Assembly: GCA_017590115.1 (NCBI GenBank)
Contig: JAGGNK010003335.1
Span: forward strand, 6,511,916 to 6,575,915
From: Montifringilla adamsi
Taxonomy: Eukaryota; Chordata; Aves; Passeriformes; Passeridae
DNA: 64,000 bases
Reading direction: 5' to 3'
Below the pieces are notes generated by a model. That model was given only the letters and a program-made list of their open reading frames with translations, had not been told where the DNA came from and ran no database searches. Both the position numbers and the translations under genes were made by a program. Of this stretch, positions 23,700-37,305 are shown piece by piece (the stretch's first letter is position 1; the number at the start of each line of letters is the position of its first letter).

Positions 23700-26600
23700 G
23701 TGGTGATGGTGTTTTCCTTCACAACACTTCAGAGTCTGATTTTCTCAAAGACATCAGGCTTTGCCACAGAGTTTCCTCTGGCCCCACCACTTTCTGCAGG
23801 TCTATTCATTTGCTCTCTCAATGGTTTGCAAATGATTGTGCCAAACATCCAAAATGTACTCCTGAGTTAGCCTTTAGGTACCAAAATAAAAGCACAGCCC
23901 ACCTACAGAGGAAAAAGTGTGTTTGGCAGGGAGCATTCCCCTTGCTCAGCTCATCCTGGGTCTGGGGCACTCAGTGCTTTTTATTCACAGGTTTCAAAAA
24001 CTCATGAAGGTGTTCTGCATGAGACTGGTAAAGAGTGGAATGTTACTGGCTTATGTTCACAACCTCACGGTGTGCAGTGAAGCTGGAGTAATTTGAGATA
24101 TTGTTTTTGGTTGTTTTGCTGAAATTATTCACTATCCAGGCAGAAAACATACATGAAGTTTTTCTTTTTTTTAGTGATGGTGAGGAATACAGGGTTAGCA
24201 GCATCATGAGAATTAATGAATTTTTAAAGAAATTTGAGGTTAAGTCCTGGAAATTGTTTCATCTCCTGGTTTGTGTATACATTTTGCCTGTTGTCAGAGT
24301 GGGGTGTTTTCATATCAATGAAAACTACCTAAGTGAGGGAATGCACTGTATTCCTCCCTCAGAAAAATCCCAACCAGGCAATATTTTTCTACTCATTTAT
24401 CAGTCCTACATCTTTCTAGGTCCATGAGAAATTTTTATTACAATGTCAATTAAAATATATATTCCCAGAAAAATGCCAGACCCAATATCCTTCTGAAAAT
24501 CTGAAGTAATCTCTAAGTAAAATAGAAAAGGGGGTGGCAGCTTGAGCCCTCTGGTCAGCAGGGAAGCCAGCCTGCTTCCCTCCCTGCATCACTCTCCTGG
24601 TGCTTCTGTCCCAGTCCTTTCCTTGACGTTGTTTTGTTCCTATTGGGATTAGCTTGACCACCTCAGTGCTCTCAGAGGCAGGACTGGGACAGTCTGAGGG
24701 ATGTCCCTGTACACGGGGAAGGAAAGATGAGGGTCCACACCTCAGGAACATTTCCTTGCTGAGATACATGGAGCTGGAGCTGCTTCTAGACATGTGTTTG
24801 TAATTTCTTGTTTGGTCTGCGTTGGTTCTGGGAGTTGGTGCATTTTTTGATTTGCCTGCTGAAAGGGTTTCACACTTTTGGATACCGGCGTTTGATTAGT
24901 TTTGATGATAACCACAGTAGTACAATTCTGACTTCCAGATTGCTTTCCAGTGTGACACTAAGCAGCCACCCATCTCCAAGGCTGAAGAAATTCACATGTG
25001 CATTTGATTTTTTTGTTCTTTTTATGAAGATAGAAAGAGTGTAGTATACTTACTAGGACCAAAAAATAAGAAAAAAAAGCCCACATTTCTCACCTCAATC
25101 ACATCTCTAAACCCTTGTTTTAGGGAGATGTCTGTGTGACCTTTTCCAGTAAAAAGGATGTGATCTATCACAGAATATCTCCCACTCCTTTTTTTTAATC
25201 ATCTCCACTAGTTATCTGCCTGAGCAATTCTTACAAACTTTGTGCAATGAAGAGCTGCATTTGTCACACAATGATTTAAGAGAGTTACTGAACTTCGGAA
25301 GGAAAATTAGTGGGAATTCTTGCCCAGAGACAACATAATATGAACATGACAGAAAAAAAGCAGGCTAGCATTTCTATCACCCTTTTCCCTGCCTACTAAT
25401 GGTTTTGATTCTCATTATTTCTCAAATGCCAAGAGTAAAAACCCTCCAGGGTACCAATTAGCTGTGCCCAGTCTGGATACGACTGCTCTCATCCAGGACA
25501 TATTTTGAGATGCTGAAGCTCTCTTTGGGAAAAGGCAATTTGTGTGCAGCTATGTTTGGTAATTTTCAAGGACTTAATCTTGCTGGGAAATAGAGATGGA
25601 CTCATACTTAATTTAATTTAAACCAAAGCTTTTTATTAATTGAGTTTCAGTAAAACCGATTACCATAAATGGGAACCTGGGATCTGTGTTTGCAGATTAT
25701 TTTTGTCTGTCTCACTTATATTTTATTAGGGGTTATACCTTCTTGAAAAAAGACACTTAGAATTTATTTGAGAATGAGCTTTTGGTCTTTTCTCAACTCT
25801 CTTCACCTGCTTTTACATTTTTTTAAATTTTGAGAGCTGAGCAATGACACTGACAGTATTTATGACAGTGTGCAACTGTGTTTTACATTTCTGTTCCTTA
25901 ACCATATTGCATACTTAAAGCACAGTTTTAATTTCAAAAACAAAACAAAGGTAATTCAATGGCTAAGATAAGAACATTTTGGGTTAGAGCTGAGGGCTGG
26001 CTCTGGCCAGGATGCTGGGGTGCCTGGGATTCCTGGTTATGGGCACTGACAGGGGCACATGACTGCTGGCAGCACCCAGCCTTGCCCAGCGTTAATTGCT
26101 GCTGCAGCCCTCTCCCGAGGTGGTGCTCTCTCTGCTTTGCAGATTAGGAAGCAGATCTGCTAAGACCAATGCTTTACTCACATGAATAGCTCCATTGAGT
26201 CCTGCATGGCTATTAAGTGACTTAAGTTCAACAATATATTAAATCTTTGCGGGGCCTAAGGCAAATTGTAGGAGGTTATTTAAAAAGTCTGCCCTAGCCT
26301 TTTCCTGCAGCTACAAAACCAACCTTGTCAGACCCTACTACTTTCCCATTCCTAATTTTGTGGCTTTTGAATTATTTTGCCCCATTTCTCTTGCAGACAC
26401 GGCACTTCACGTGAGCATCCTCCCTCTGTCACTCCCTGTCTGCCCTAACACTGACCCCTTTCCTCAGCCCTTTGCATCTCTCCAACTCACCTGCATTACC
26501 CTGAACTTCATTCTTCAGACCTTTAATGGGAACAAACCAAAATAACATCAGAGGAGTGGCTTCTGCTCTCCCTCGACAGCCAAAGTATCTCTGGGTTTAA

Positions 26601-28972
26601 TAACATTGCAATACTGGCAAAAGCAATAGAGGGAGCTGCTCCTGGTGGCTGGGGTCCAGCAAAGTACCATGAGCTGTCCTTGCTTAATCCCCAGTGAGAT
26701 CTCCCCCACAGACTCATTATTTAGGATTTCTTGAAATGGACAAAAAATGAAAAGAAAAAGGGAAAAAAACCCCACCATCCTGAATAAGATTTCTTTTGGA
26801 TCAATATTTAGCGTGCTGGAAAAATTAAGAGAGAAAGATATTTGTAAAATTCCATAATATTTTCTTGGCCTTGGAGTAAATATTAGTAGAGAAAGCAATT
26901 ATTTTGCATAAGAATTTTCTGTTGTGTCTCTTTTGTTTCTTTAATTTAAATGATTGCTTTTTTGGCCCATCCTTGAATAACTAAGTAGAGGTGATTAAAA
27001 ACCTTCAAGTCCTTCAGATTTATTGTCCTGTAACTATTTTTGAAAGCAGATTTAGTATCAGCATGCTATTTATATTCCCTGAGAGCTAACATTTCAGATA
27101 CTATACCAATATATCAATGCCTGATGCAAAGCAGATTGCACTGAAGATGTAGAAATGTATACAAGTAGAGAACTGCTTATATTTAATAAAGAACCAAGAT
27201 ATAAACATATTTTAATACAATGGGCTTTGAAATCGACGAGTTCCTACTGTTTTACTGCATCCACCTCCCTGGTGTTTCTCTCCTACATCCCCTGTGCAGC
27301 ATGGAGGGGCACTGACACAGAGCTCACCTGCACCCCTGGGGTCAGCAAATACAGGATTGATATTTTCCCAAGAGCTGTGTCAGGTCAGCTTTTTGTGCAC
27401 ACTGGGCTTATTTTTATCCCAAAATGCATTTTTCCTTCCCTGCTCCAGCTGCCTGTCCCAGGGCTGTCTGCAGCCCTTGTACTGCCCCTCTGCTCCTGCT
27501 CTCCCCTAAGCTCTCCTCTCCATGCTCCAGCGTTTCCTGCTTGTTCTGGGACTTCTCCAGGGGATGCCACAGGTTGCCAAAATGCCCTCCTTGGGCTCTC
27601 CTTGCCAGGGCACTTGCTGAAGCATCGTTGTGGCCGCCCTGTGCAGTGCCAGGCTCTGGTGGGTGGCGAGAGGAGGGATGGCTGTGAGCAGCCCTGGTCC
27701 CAGTGCCCAAAAACTGCTCTGAGGCTGAAGGGAGCAGCAGGCAGGCAGCAAAGACACATCAGGGAAGAGGAAAGGGCCACAGTCAGCTGCTCAGCTTCGA
27801 GGGGCTCCTAACCCCAGGCTCATTTTGGGCTCTGAAGGTACTGGTCACCTCTATGGTAGAGAAGAGTAAATGTTCCATTTTATACAAATATTTAATTCCC
27901 CTTTGTCTGGTCAAAAGCCAATTGCTGTAGGGGTTTAAGGCCACCAGCCTGGTCATGCTCCTTATGGATGTCCCCACTGTCACACTTCATGCCTGTGCTG
28001 AGACTGGAGGCTGAGACCAGGCTAAAACCTTCCTGCTGCCCTTCTGCCTCTTTTGCACCTCACTGCCATGCTCCTGCTACCTCTGCACTCTCGTGTCATA
28101 CTTGACCTTCTCTATCTGAGATAACCAAAGGTGCAGAAGCCTTCTGGTGTCTCTGCTAAAACCTCCCACACTCAGCTGAGGCAAGGGCCAGGGACTGTGG
28201 AGCGGAGCCCAGCTGAGCTTAGCTGAGCCAGGCTGGGACTGGGCAGCCCAGCAGCTGGCTGCAGCTGGATCCACACTGTGCAGCCTTCACTGCCGAGCTT
28301 GGGACACGCTTGTTTTCACCCCTGTCCTCACCCCACTGTTCAGGAAAGTCCACACACTCCTCCCCCCCTCTCTGCCTTTGATGGTTCATTCGTATTTTGC
28401 TACCTGCAGCAGGCTCCAGCTCTTCCCAGAAATTTTCTCCCCCATCAGATGCCCCCTCCATCCACATCTAACAACAGCACTGCCCTATAACCCCAGGAAG
28501 ATTTCACAACTCCCTCTCCTTTGGGCACAAATACTCTGTATCAAATCCCTCCGTGTTCCTCACATCGTTCCATTTCTGTGTGGCCAGGCAGTGAATCAGC
28601 CACCACTGCCCCCATCTCTGCCCCATCTCTGCGCCCCCTCTGCCAGGAGTGCCCTGGCCCCAGTGTCCCCTTCTTGTCCCCAGCACCCATTCTGTGCCTC
28701 GAGGAGTGGTGGGGATTTCCAGAGCCTCTCTCACCACCCTCCCAAAAGCAAGCCCTTTCTGCAAGCCCCTATGTCTCACCGCTGACTGGAGGGGACAGGC
28801 ACAAATGTCCCAAACCCACACTGCCAGTGCCACCTCTCCCAGGACGGGTGGCTTCCCGTAGGGAGCACTGGAATGGGCGCTGCTGGGATCTTCTGTCACT
28901 CTGCTTCTCCTCCAGCAAGGACATTGTTCGAGGAGTTAATATCCCAGCCGGTTTCCAGTGGTGCTTCCCTTC
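23700..28972. other. Gene-free stretch; GC/C-rich at 27.4-28.9 kb
   Basis: From about 25045 to 25958 there are no open frames of 60 codons, and the sequence is AT-rich. From 27400 to 28900 the plus strand is C-rich, with several long overlapping frames on both strands (largest 27155-27811 plus, 218 codons). None contains a recognisable domain. At 28600-28660 an imperfect CCCCATCTCTG unit recurs two to three times, giving G-rich tracts on the minus strand. No mobile element was recognised. Confidence 0.5.
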
Positions 28973-28986
28973 GTGCCACCTGGTGG
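28973..28986 (-). promoter_or_regulatory. Consensus CTCF-type core motif
   Basis: On the minus strand the sequence is CCACCAGGTGGCAC, which fits the degenerate CTCF core CCASYAGRKGGCRS at all 14 positions. On the plus strand it reads GTGCCACCTGGTGG. CTCF binds such sites as an insulator and loop anchor, with orientation setting loop direction. A single motif match does not show occupancy. Confidence 0.5.
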
Positions 28987-31900
28987 ACAAAGGGGACATT
29001 TTCCAGCTTTTTACTTCACAGAAGGAGCACCTGGGAAAATTAATTTTTCAGTGAGGAATTTGGTTGAGCATCACCCGATTTAAATTTTGTGTGATGTGAA
29101 ACGCAATCCTGAGACATCCTGGGGCAAGCCCCAGACCACCCCAGCAGTAACCATCGATTTCTTACCCGTGCTAATGTTTATGCATAATAATTTGTTTTAG
29201 TTGTAATTATAGCTGTTCAGTGAAAATTCCTACAATGACCTTAACAAGCGAATAACTTTTCTTCTTCCTGTGCTGCCAATGAATTCATGCTTTTATTTAG
29301 GCTTGAGCAATTGCTTTCTGATTTTTTAACAAATGTGCAGTTTGAATCCCTCCTGTGGCCAATCCTGGGCAGGCTGCGACAGACGGAAGCACTGCTAAAA
29401 AGCCCGTGGAAATAGAAAAATAAAGTAAATAACAGTGAATATTCCTGGCAAGTGTTTCTTTTTTTCAATTTATGAAGACAAACATTGCAGGAGTAACTTG
29501 GTTCTGAGAGATATTTTTGTTCAAGGATTAGAAGTAAATCCCTGAATTGAGGTGCTTAATGAAATGAACCAAAATGGCTTTTGCTCTCAAATCCCTGCAA
29601 GAAGTGTCCAAACTGAGCTGTGAAATAGCTTCAAATCATGATTAAATAGGGAGAAAACTGCAACGTGCTCAGGGCACATTTCAGAATAGCACAAGATGCT
29701 GATAGACGGGGAAGAAATTAATTGCTCAGAGTTTTCTCCCACTATTAACAGTTCAACACCCTTCTGCTTTAATCCTCTGAGGAAAACCTTGCCTTTAGTG
29801 AGGTCCATGGAAATTTTAGCAGTGATTTGACTTGGGCCAGGATTTTGTCCTAAATCTTTTCATAAACTCAACAAAATGACAATACAAAAATATACATCAT
29901 GGACAAAAATCCTGTCTGGCAGCTGTTGGTAGCTAATGCCAGGGATAACATGGGTCACTGTGAAGCCACACTACAGAAATGAAGAATTTCTTTGTGAAAA
30001 TACCCTGAAACCTCTGCAGGCAGAGTGAAGAGGCAATTTGGCTATAGCCCTCTAACTGATACCCAGATTGCTGCAAACGACTACCACAAAATCCCTGTGC
30101 CTACAATTAGCTTGGACTGTGATTTTATGTCTCACTTGGAAGGCGAGGTGTCCGCAACATCCCACGGAATCTTTTGGGGCAGTAATACATCTGTCTTCCC
30201 CAGGACATTCCACTCAGCCACCCAAAGCCCTGGCTTTGTTTTTCTGAAACAAAGGGAAAAATGAGCACAAATTTAAAATAGTTTGACTTTGATTGAGAAA
30301 AATTTCATGTTTTATTTGGAAAAGAAATTAATTGTTTTTATTTTCTTCAGTGGAAAAATCCATAAAACTTAGATTGTCCAGACACAAAAAGATTATCATG
30401 TTCTAAAGAAACAACTGGCTTTCTTCTCAAAGATTCAATTTTCACCAACTCAGAAAAACTTGCCTTGACTGAGATTAGTCAAAATATTTTAGTTTATCTC
30501 AGACTTTTAAAAACTATCTGCAGCAATTAAAAAAGCAATCTGGCCAATCAAAAATAATAAAAAGATGAAACAAGAAAATGTTTCAGCTAAAAAATGAAGA
30601 AGAAACAAAGACTGTCGGCTTTCCTCACCCGCATTAATTTCTTTTTACCTCACTGGAAATTTTTTTTGGTAAAATGTTTGCTCCAAGGGCTGTCAGAAGA
30701 CTCAGCTCCACAGGTGCTCTGTGGGGAGGCAGCGGGTGCCCAGCCAGCTCCCCTGGCCCAGGTGTGCACAGCTGCAGCAGTGACAGTGCCTGTGCTGGGG
30801 ACAAAAGCCACCCTCATCCTTGGACACTCTCAGCCTGGAGTGCCTGCCCAGAGACAATGCTGCCTGGGAGTCAGGGATGGAGAGAATACAGGCAGTGAGC
30901 TGGGGTGGGATGTGGGAGGCAGTGGAGGGAGAGGGTCAGGAATGACAGGGGACATTTTTGGTGTGGGGGAGCACAAGCGGCTTAAGCCGGCTTTATCAGC
31001 GTGTTATAAACTGGCGATCAGCAGGGCTGAGATTTGGCAATCAGTCAATACAGGCTCAAAAACAGCCTGGAGGAAAAATGTACCTGGGATCCACTTAAGG
31101 TGACCTTTGGAAGGAAGAAAAACAAGTTTAAAAGAAAACAAATATTTCACAGTGGTGTTTCAAACCAGCTCCGTTTAACTGAGGGTGTGTAAGGACATTA
31201 TTCCTCCGTGTGTGGGAACTCTTTGTGTGCTTGGAGCCTGTAGTGACATGACATGCTTGTGGCCCTGGCCAGGCTGGGTGCCCCACCTGCCTGCATAGAG
31301 CACTTTTGACTCCTGTGAGCTCCTCAGTGCCTCCAGCCCAGGGCAGCAGCAGCAGCAAAGCTGCTCCAGCCTCTGCCGGGACAGCCCCGGAGCATGCACT
31401 AACAGAGAGGCAGCTGTGCCTCTCCCCTGTTTATTCTCTCCCCAAATGAATGCAGCAGCTGCAGAGAGCCTGCAACACAGGTTGAAATCACAAAGAAGTC
31501 TAGTCCCACACTTTGAGGTCAGCTTGCCATCTCGTGGGAATGCCACAGTCACATGTGGCCATGGCACAGCTGATTTTCACCACCCTGAATCCTGGGACTG
31601 AATTCCCCACAAACCCCAATCCCTCTCCTCTGCTCACCAGCACATATCTATTTCTCTCTCCCAAAATGACCTGGTAGCAAAACCTCCACAGTCTGAAACC
31701 AGATGCCTTTCAACCACTGGATATGAAGCCCTGCCTCTGTCCTGACTTTCCCTGAAAACCCAGCAAGGAATATGAGGAGCATTTGAAGGAGCTGAAATGG
31801 CTGGGCCATGGATGGCGTGTAGCAGCCCCACTGAGATATCTGGTTTCTGTTACGTGTTTCTTTTCCTAGCATTATCTGCATTAGAACTTATAAAATGGAT

Positions 31901-34900
31901 GATTTGTGTCAGCTGTCCTGCTTTGTTGTTACTGCCATGTTCTGCTAAAATGATAACAAAGCCCTTGTTCCAAATCTTCCCCTCCCACAAAATATCCCAG
32001 CTATGTGAAATAAAAGATGCAATTTTATTACAGGCTGAACAAAACTGTAAGAGGCAAAAGGAAGGGTCTCTGAGGAGCATGGCTCCAGGGAAGTGGAGAA
32101 AAAAATTCGGTGGAGATGATGGTCCAGAGAAAAGCAAGAAGCAAAAGTAATCATGAGCTTGGAAATAATTATAATGCAATTTTGCAAACATAGTCAGGAA
32201 CTTCCTACCTTCTCTCCATTGCACCATAACCCAGGACACTTGGATTTGACAGGACAATTTCCAACTTCCATATGGTATTTCACATTAAAGTATTTTTGCG
32301 AAAATTTATTATTTGCTCTATGGATGTGGAATCTCCTGATACATCTGAATTTACAGGTGCTGGGCAAAATTAAACCATGAATGTACCTAGTTTCATGAGG
32401 TCGTGGAGGGTGGGATAGTTTTGATCTGCTCACTTATATGGGTGTTCCTGATCCTTCCTTGGTGAGCCTTGGACAAGCCAAAAGCATGGCCAAGTGACTG
32501 CCACTGTGCATTGCTAAACAGTAACTTCCTCATTTATGAACTGTGAATTCTTTTCTGCACCATCTGGTGATGAGGTTTCTCAGGAGAAAGACAGCAGAGC
32601 CAGCGTTTGTGTCTGTGAGCTGAAATACCTCTTGAGATCAAAAACCACTGCAGCAGCTCCTGTGGAAACATGTCGTGGATTGTGTCCTGATTTCAGTGAA
32701 AACTACAGACAAATCATACATTTATATGTGACTTCACTCTGGCTCCTCCATCAACCTTTTGTGGTGTCCTCTTTGGCAGCACAGTTTCCATCAAAATCTT
32801 GGTAGTTTTATTCCTTTCTTACTTTATTTCTGCTTTCCAGCACTTGTGTTGTGATGTTGCTGCAAGCAAATGTAATCTGGGTTTTACACGCTACAAAAAG
32901 GAGGCAGATCTGAAGTGATTTATTGTTAAAGGAACTGAGGTCAGATCCAGACCTACTGCTCATGAGAAGTTGTTAATACTGTTATTTTGCCTGAAACATT
33001 GAGCCAGACCCCTCTTAGATCTGGTAGTCCTGCTCCAGAACTGCTTTTGGAACGCAGTTATCTTTGAAATGCAAATACCGTGACATTTCAGATGGAATCA
33101 TTGAGCAAGTCTACTTTTCAAAGGAAATATTAAGGAACTTAACAACTTAACACTTCAGGAGAGATAAAAACATATTTGTCTTTTATACAGAAAAGGGCTG
33201 ACAGCCAAATTCTGTAATTGAGAATACTTCCTTAAATATAGAAGACTGAGTGAACAGCAAAAAGGTCAATTGATATTTTTATGACAACAGGCAAAAGTGA
33301 CTGTTCTGTTTCAATTATCAATGTCTGGAGTGTGAGCATCCCTCCTCATTCCTGTCTTCAGAAACAAAGTGAACTGCCACATAACTTAGAGAAAAGATGG
33401 AATGTCTGGGGAAAAAGAATATACAGAAATTGATTTCAAGACTATAGAAGTAATATTTCTATCATCAGAAAAGCTGCCAAGGTCAAAATCTTTATTAACA
33501 CTTGAGTGAGGCTACACTAAATTGCATCAGTGGGAGAGAGGGACTTTGTGAATATTATTTTAAGTGGTCTGACGAAAGAATATCCCCTTGCATGGCTTAG
33601 CTATGGATTATTAATTATTATTTAAAAATTCAGTAAAGCTTTTGTTTTTCCATCTTTAGTTCTCAGCAAAAATGTACCTTATTATAGACCCATCATACCC
33701 CTCCTGCAAACAGAAGGCAGTATATTTTCCAGTTTAATCAGATATTTTCATTTGCATCTAACTTCCTCTTGAGCATTACTGACTTCAAAGGATTAAAATT
33801 CCTAATTCTGGTCCAACAAGAATTTTTTAATTTTCCAGATGATCAGAATAAAGATAAAAACTTTCTCTTTTTGCCCCCTACCCCTCCTTTTCTGCATATT
33901 TTAGAAAAGTCCTGCCTTGCAGATAGTTTGGAAACACTTGTCACAATCTCGTTAGTCAAGCCAAGTGCTAAATGCCCCAATAGAGTAAAAATCCAATAAA
34001 GGGCATGGTTTGTAACTCTTAATTTTTGCAGCTGTTGGATAAAGCCAATACATCTGTTTATGGTGATTGTTTCTTTGCTGACAACACCAATTTATCCTCT
34101 AAATGCCAATGTTCCTAAGCAGCTGTAAGTGTGCCCCCTTCTACCTAATTTCAGGGAGTCAAACACAAATCTTCTATTAAAGAAAACTGGGAATTGCTCC
34201 TTTGCAGCCATGCTGCTGCCTGCCTGCTGAACTGCTGGTCTAAAATGTCCTGGTTTTTCTTGCTAGGCAGAGGAACATGCCCAAGACTTGGTGAATTTGA
34301 AATGAAAGCTGCTTGCAGATCTGCTGGGAATTTATTTGCAAATTTGTCCTTGGCTGTTGATGGACTTCTAGGATTACAAAGACAGAGGCAGAGAGGAGAA
34401 ACTCTCCTTAATCCACAATGCAAAGCACAGGTGGAAACTATCCAATAAAATAGGGTTTTGGGGGGATGGGTTGGAAAATTCTGTTTCATCAGATTGTGAT
34501 TGTTTTTGCATGAACATGCCCAATTAAAGAAAAAACTTTGCTGGGGAGTTTTTTCAAATGCAGGATGCAGTTTCAAGGACTGACATTCCTTCTTTATTGC
34601 TGCCCATCCAAGCCACCCATCAGCCTCATTTCCCAGAGATAAGGGGACTTAGGTTTCAGAATTTTATTCTCTCCTTATTTTTCCCTTGGAAAGAGACAAC
34701 CAAAATTGGCATCACTTTAGGCTGGAACCAAAAGCAAAGCTTTGATTTCCATCAAGAAATGCAATTCCTTTGCAGCCATTCCAGATTGGAGAGGTGCATT
34801 AAAAAACAGGGATTAAATTTTTATGCCAGATCATATGGTTCAAAATAAGGAGAGTTTAGTTCTACCCTTTGCTCTTCCCATCTAGAATGCCTCCCAGCAA

Positions 34901-36035
34901 AGTACCTTATATTGGAATTTTAGATCAAAACAGTTGCTGTGTATCCAAAGCCTGCATGCTTGTGAACAGAAAGCAGGGCAAAGGAGAAAACTCTTTTAGA
35001 CACAAGTAAGAGCTGGGAGGGAGTGGAATAAAAGCTACTGCTTGAAAATCCATCCCAGAAGATGAGAGTCAAAGGTGAAGGAGAACTTTCTGCAAAAGAG
35101 CTCATGTGTTGACTTGCTTCTCCAACAGTTTTGTCTTTTTGAAACACAAACAGGGCTGCCCTGCAGAGCAGCTGTCCCATAACCCAAAAGGCTGATCAGC
35201 CCTTCACACCACCCAGGACCTGGATTTTGCAATCTCCATGGGCAGGAGAAGCAGTTTTGGAGAGCAGCAGAAATAAGCTGCATGCTTCAACGCAACAACA
35301 GGGAGTGAGGGAAGCAATGGCCATCAGCTCAGGTCAGGCTGGCTCCTGCTTTCCCTGCACTTTACAGGGAAAAAGTAACACCAGGAAATTCATTGCCTCT
35401 TCCAGGTCACTGCAGGAAAAGAAGAGGCTGTGCTGGTGCTGCATGGGCAGAAGTTGCTGCTGAGCTCATTGACTTTAGCCATGGTCTAGATCTCCTACTT
35501 GCTCCTGAGGAAAAGAGGTTTCAAGAGGGATTTTTCTCCTTGGAGCTTAAATGGAGACAAATTATTATATAAAATTGTAACATTATATGTGACCATCACT
35601 TCCCATTCAGAGTCTCTGCTGAATCCTTTGCTGTTGCCATTTGAAAGTCTGTGTTTCTCTTCTGAGGAGCAGGGCGACTTTTTAGAGCTGCTGTAGGATG
35701 AAACAGGGCAAGAGCAAACTTGCTCTTCTAAGGAGAAGATCCTGCCAAAATATTGGAATAGAATGAGATGGACATTTCATGGTGCTCTGAACTCCATTTC
35801 AGGGCTGTTACAAATAATTAATATGAAGATTTATTAATTTGCAAGCCACTGTATGCATGGTAGCAGTCCGGTAAGGAAAATGAAAAATAGAAATAAAAAA
35901 TAACTTGGAAACTATGGATATGATGGGCCCATAGATGTCTGGCAAACACTTGTCCCCAGTGCCCAAACTTCTCAGTTGCCAACTCTTGGCCAGTCTCAAC
36001 AAGTTTGTTCTTTGGAGCCCTTTTGAGCCTATTCT
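28987..36035. other. Gene-free stretch
   Basis: No exon or mobile element was recognised. 32810-33770 has no open frame of 60 codons and is AT-rich. GC-rich patches lie at 30.69-30.96 and 31.23-31.42 kb. A 12-base perfect palindrome CGGCTTAAGCCG lies at 30978-30989. A possible single arm of the old amniote repeat (TTTGACTTGGGCCAGGATTT) lies at 29826-29845. Confidence 0.5.
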
Positions 36036-36073
36036 GTTTTTGTTTTTTTTTTTTTTTTTGGGGTTGTGGTTTC

Positions 36074-36105
<32 letters not shown>

Positions 36106-36165
36106 TAAGAGTACTTTTTGTATCATCATTGCTGTAGATTTCTTTTTTTTTTTTTTCTTTTTCCC
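36036..36165. repeat. T-rich tracts with (TTTTG)n
   Basis: A T run at about 36042-36059 is followed by five TTTTG units (about 36075-36101), then a second T run at about 36143-36156. These are simple repeats. Open frames here encode only poly-Phe-like residues. Confidence 0.93.
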
Positions 36166-37119
36166 CTGCTTATCTTTATTGTGGGCATCAAGCCTGCTGG
36201 CAGAAGGCTTGCCCTAGATGTGATGCAACAAAAAATGGAGTTCTACCCCTCCAAATGCCACTGTACCTTCCTGGACAGCACATCTAACTCATTCTTAAAT
36301 ACAACATAAAGTAAAAAACCAACAAGGGATACTACTTCAAAAAAAGACAAGTAAAAATAATGTTCAGAGACCTATTGGGAGGAGCATTATCTATAACATA
36401 TTTATATTAAAAAAAACCCAAAACAACAACTGCTGCAAACCATTCCACCCTTCCTCTTGTTTTGGCAGTAGAATTTTTGCCACATCCATTTTTTCAGCAG
36501 TATTTCCATACCCCACCACCACCATGCATGCACAGTAGTGACTGAACATTTTAAAAGCAAAAATCCCCCAGCACTTACCAAAGAAAAGACGTTTAACAAA
36601 TGTTTGACGTCCCATGAGGGGAGAGAGAAGCAGCACAGACAATGTCCCAGCCCAACCTGCCTTTCCAGGAATGCAGGTTTCCTGCAAAATTGCCCTCTCT
36701 GCCTCAGGGCAGCACCTCCAGCACCTCTGCTCCTGCCCTGCTCCGTGGTTATTGTGTGCATAGATGAATGGCACAGCCCGTGTGCGGGGATGTTATTGTG
36801 GATAAAGCTAATAAAACATTTGAGTCACTGCGAGGAAGCTTTCCCATCCCACTGCACGCCTGATCCTCAGGGTCACCCGCCTTTGCCTCCTCACCTTTGC
36901 AGTGCACGGTGTTATTCTAACCTCTTTCTTCTTTGGCTTTTGGCAGTCTTTTCTGCTTTAAGTATATAGTTATCTTAAGTTGAGCAAGATGTTTCAGGCT
37001 ACAATAACTGGCTGATGTTTTAAATGGAAACCTCCTAATATGCATTCAATTTACATGTACTAAGGCTCTCATTCAATCTGAAATACCAACCAAGTATAAA
37101 ATAATAGTGACACTTGACA

Positions 37120-37305
37120 TTTTCACAGGGATTTACTACTTCAAAGGGCTCTATAATATAAACAAACTCTCTCTGTACTTATGAGGTGGGTAAGCAAATA
37201 CTGTTAAGATGAAGAATGAATGAGGAGGGGCTGCAGAGCTTGCCCAAGGCCAGACAAGGAGCTGCTATCAGGGCTGGGGTCTGGCTTGCTCTCCTAGACC
37301 CAAAC
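37120..37305 (-). mobile_element. MIR-type SINE, antisense (ancient)
   Basis: Landmarks in order are a TTATGAGGTGGGTAAGCAAA segment, an AAGATGAAGAATGAATGAGG segment, CAGAGCTTGCCCAAGGCCAG, ACAAGGAGCTGCTATCAGGG and CTGGGGTCTGGCTTGCTCTC. This matches the order of an antisense MIR element: TATGAGGTAGGTA, then the ACAGATGAGGAAACTGAGG region, CTTGCCCAAGGTCACACAGC, and GGCAGAGC...CAGGTCTG. MIR and relatives are very old amniote SINEs. This is the longest and clearest such relic in the window. Confidence 0.68.

Noticed and set aside
27155..27811. 218-codon plus-strand open frame, the longest in the window
   Set aside because: It runs through a C-rich patch where stop codons are scarce, overlaps open frames on both strands, and shows no domain or repeat pattern of a real protein.
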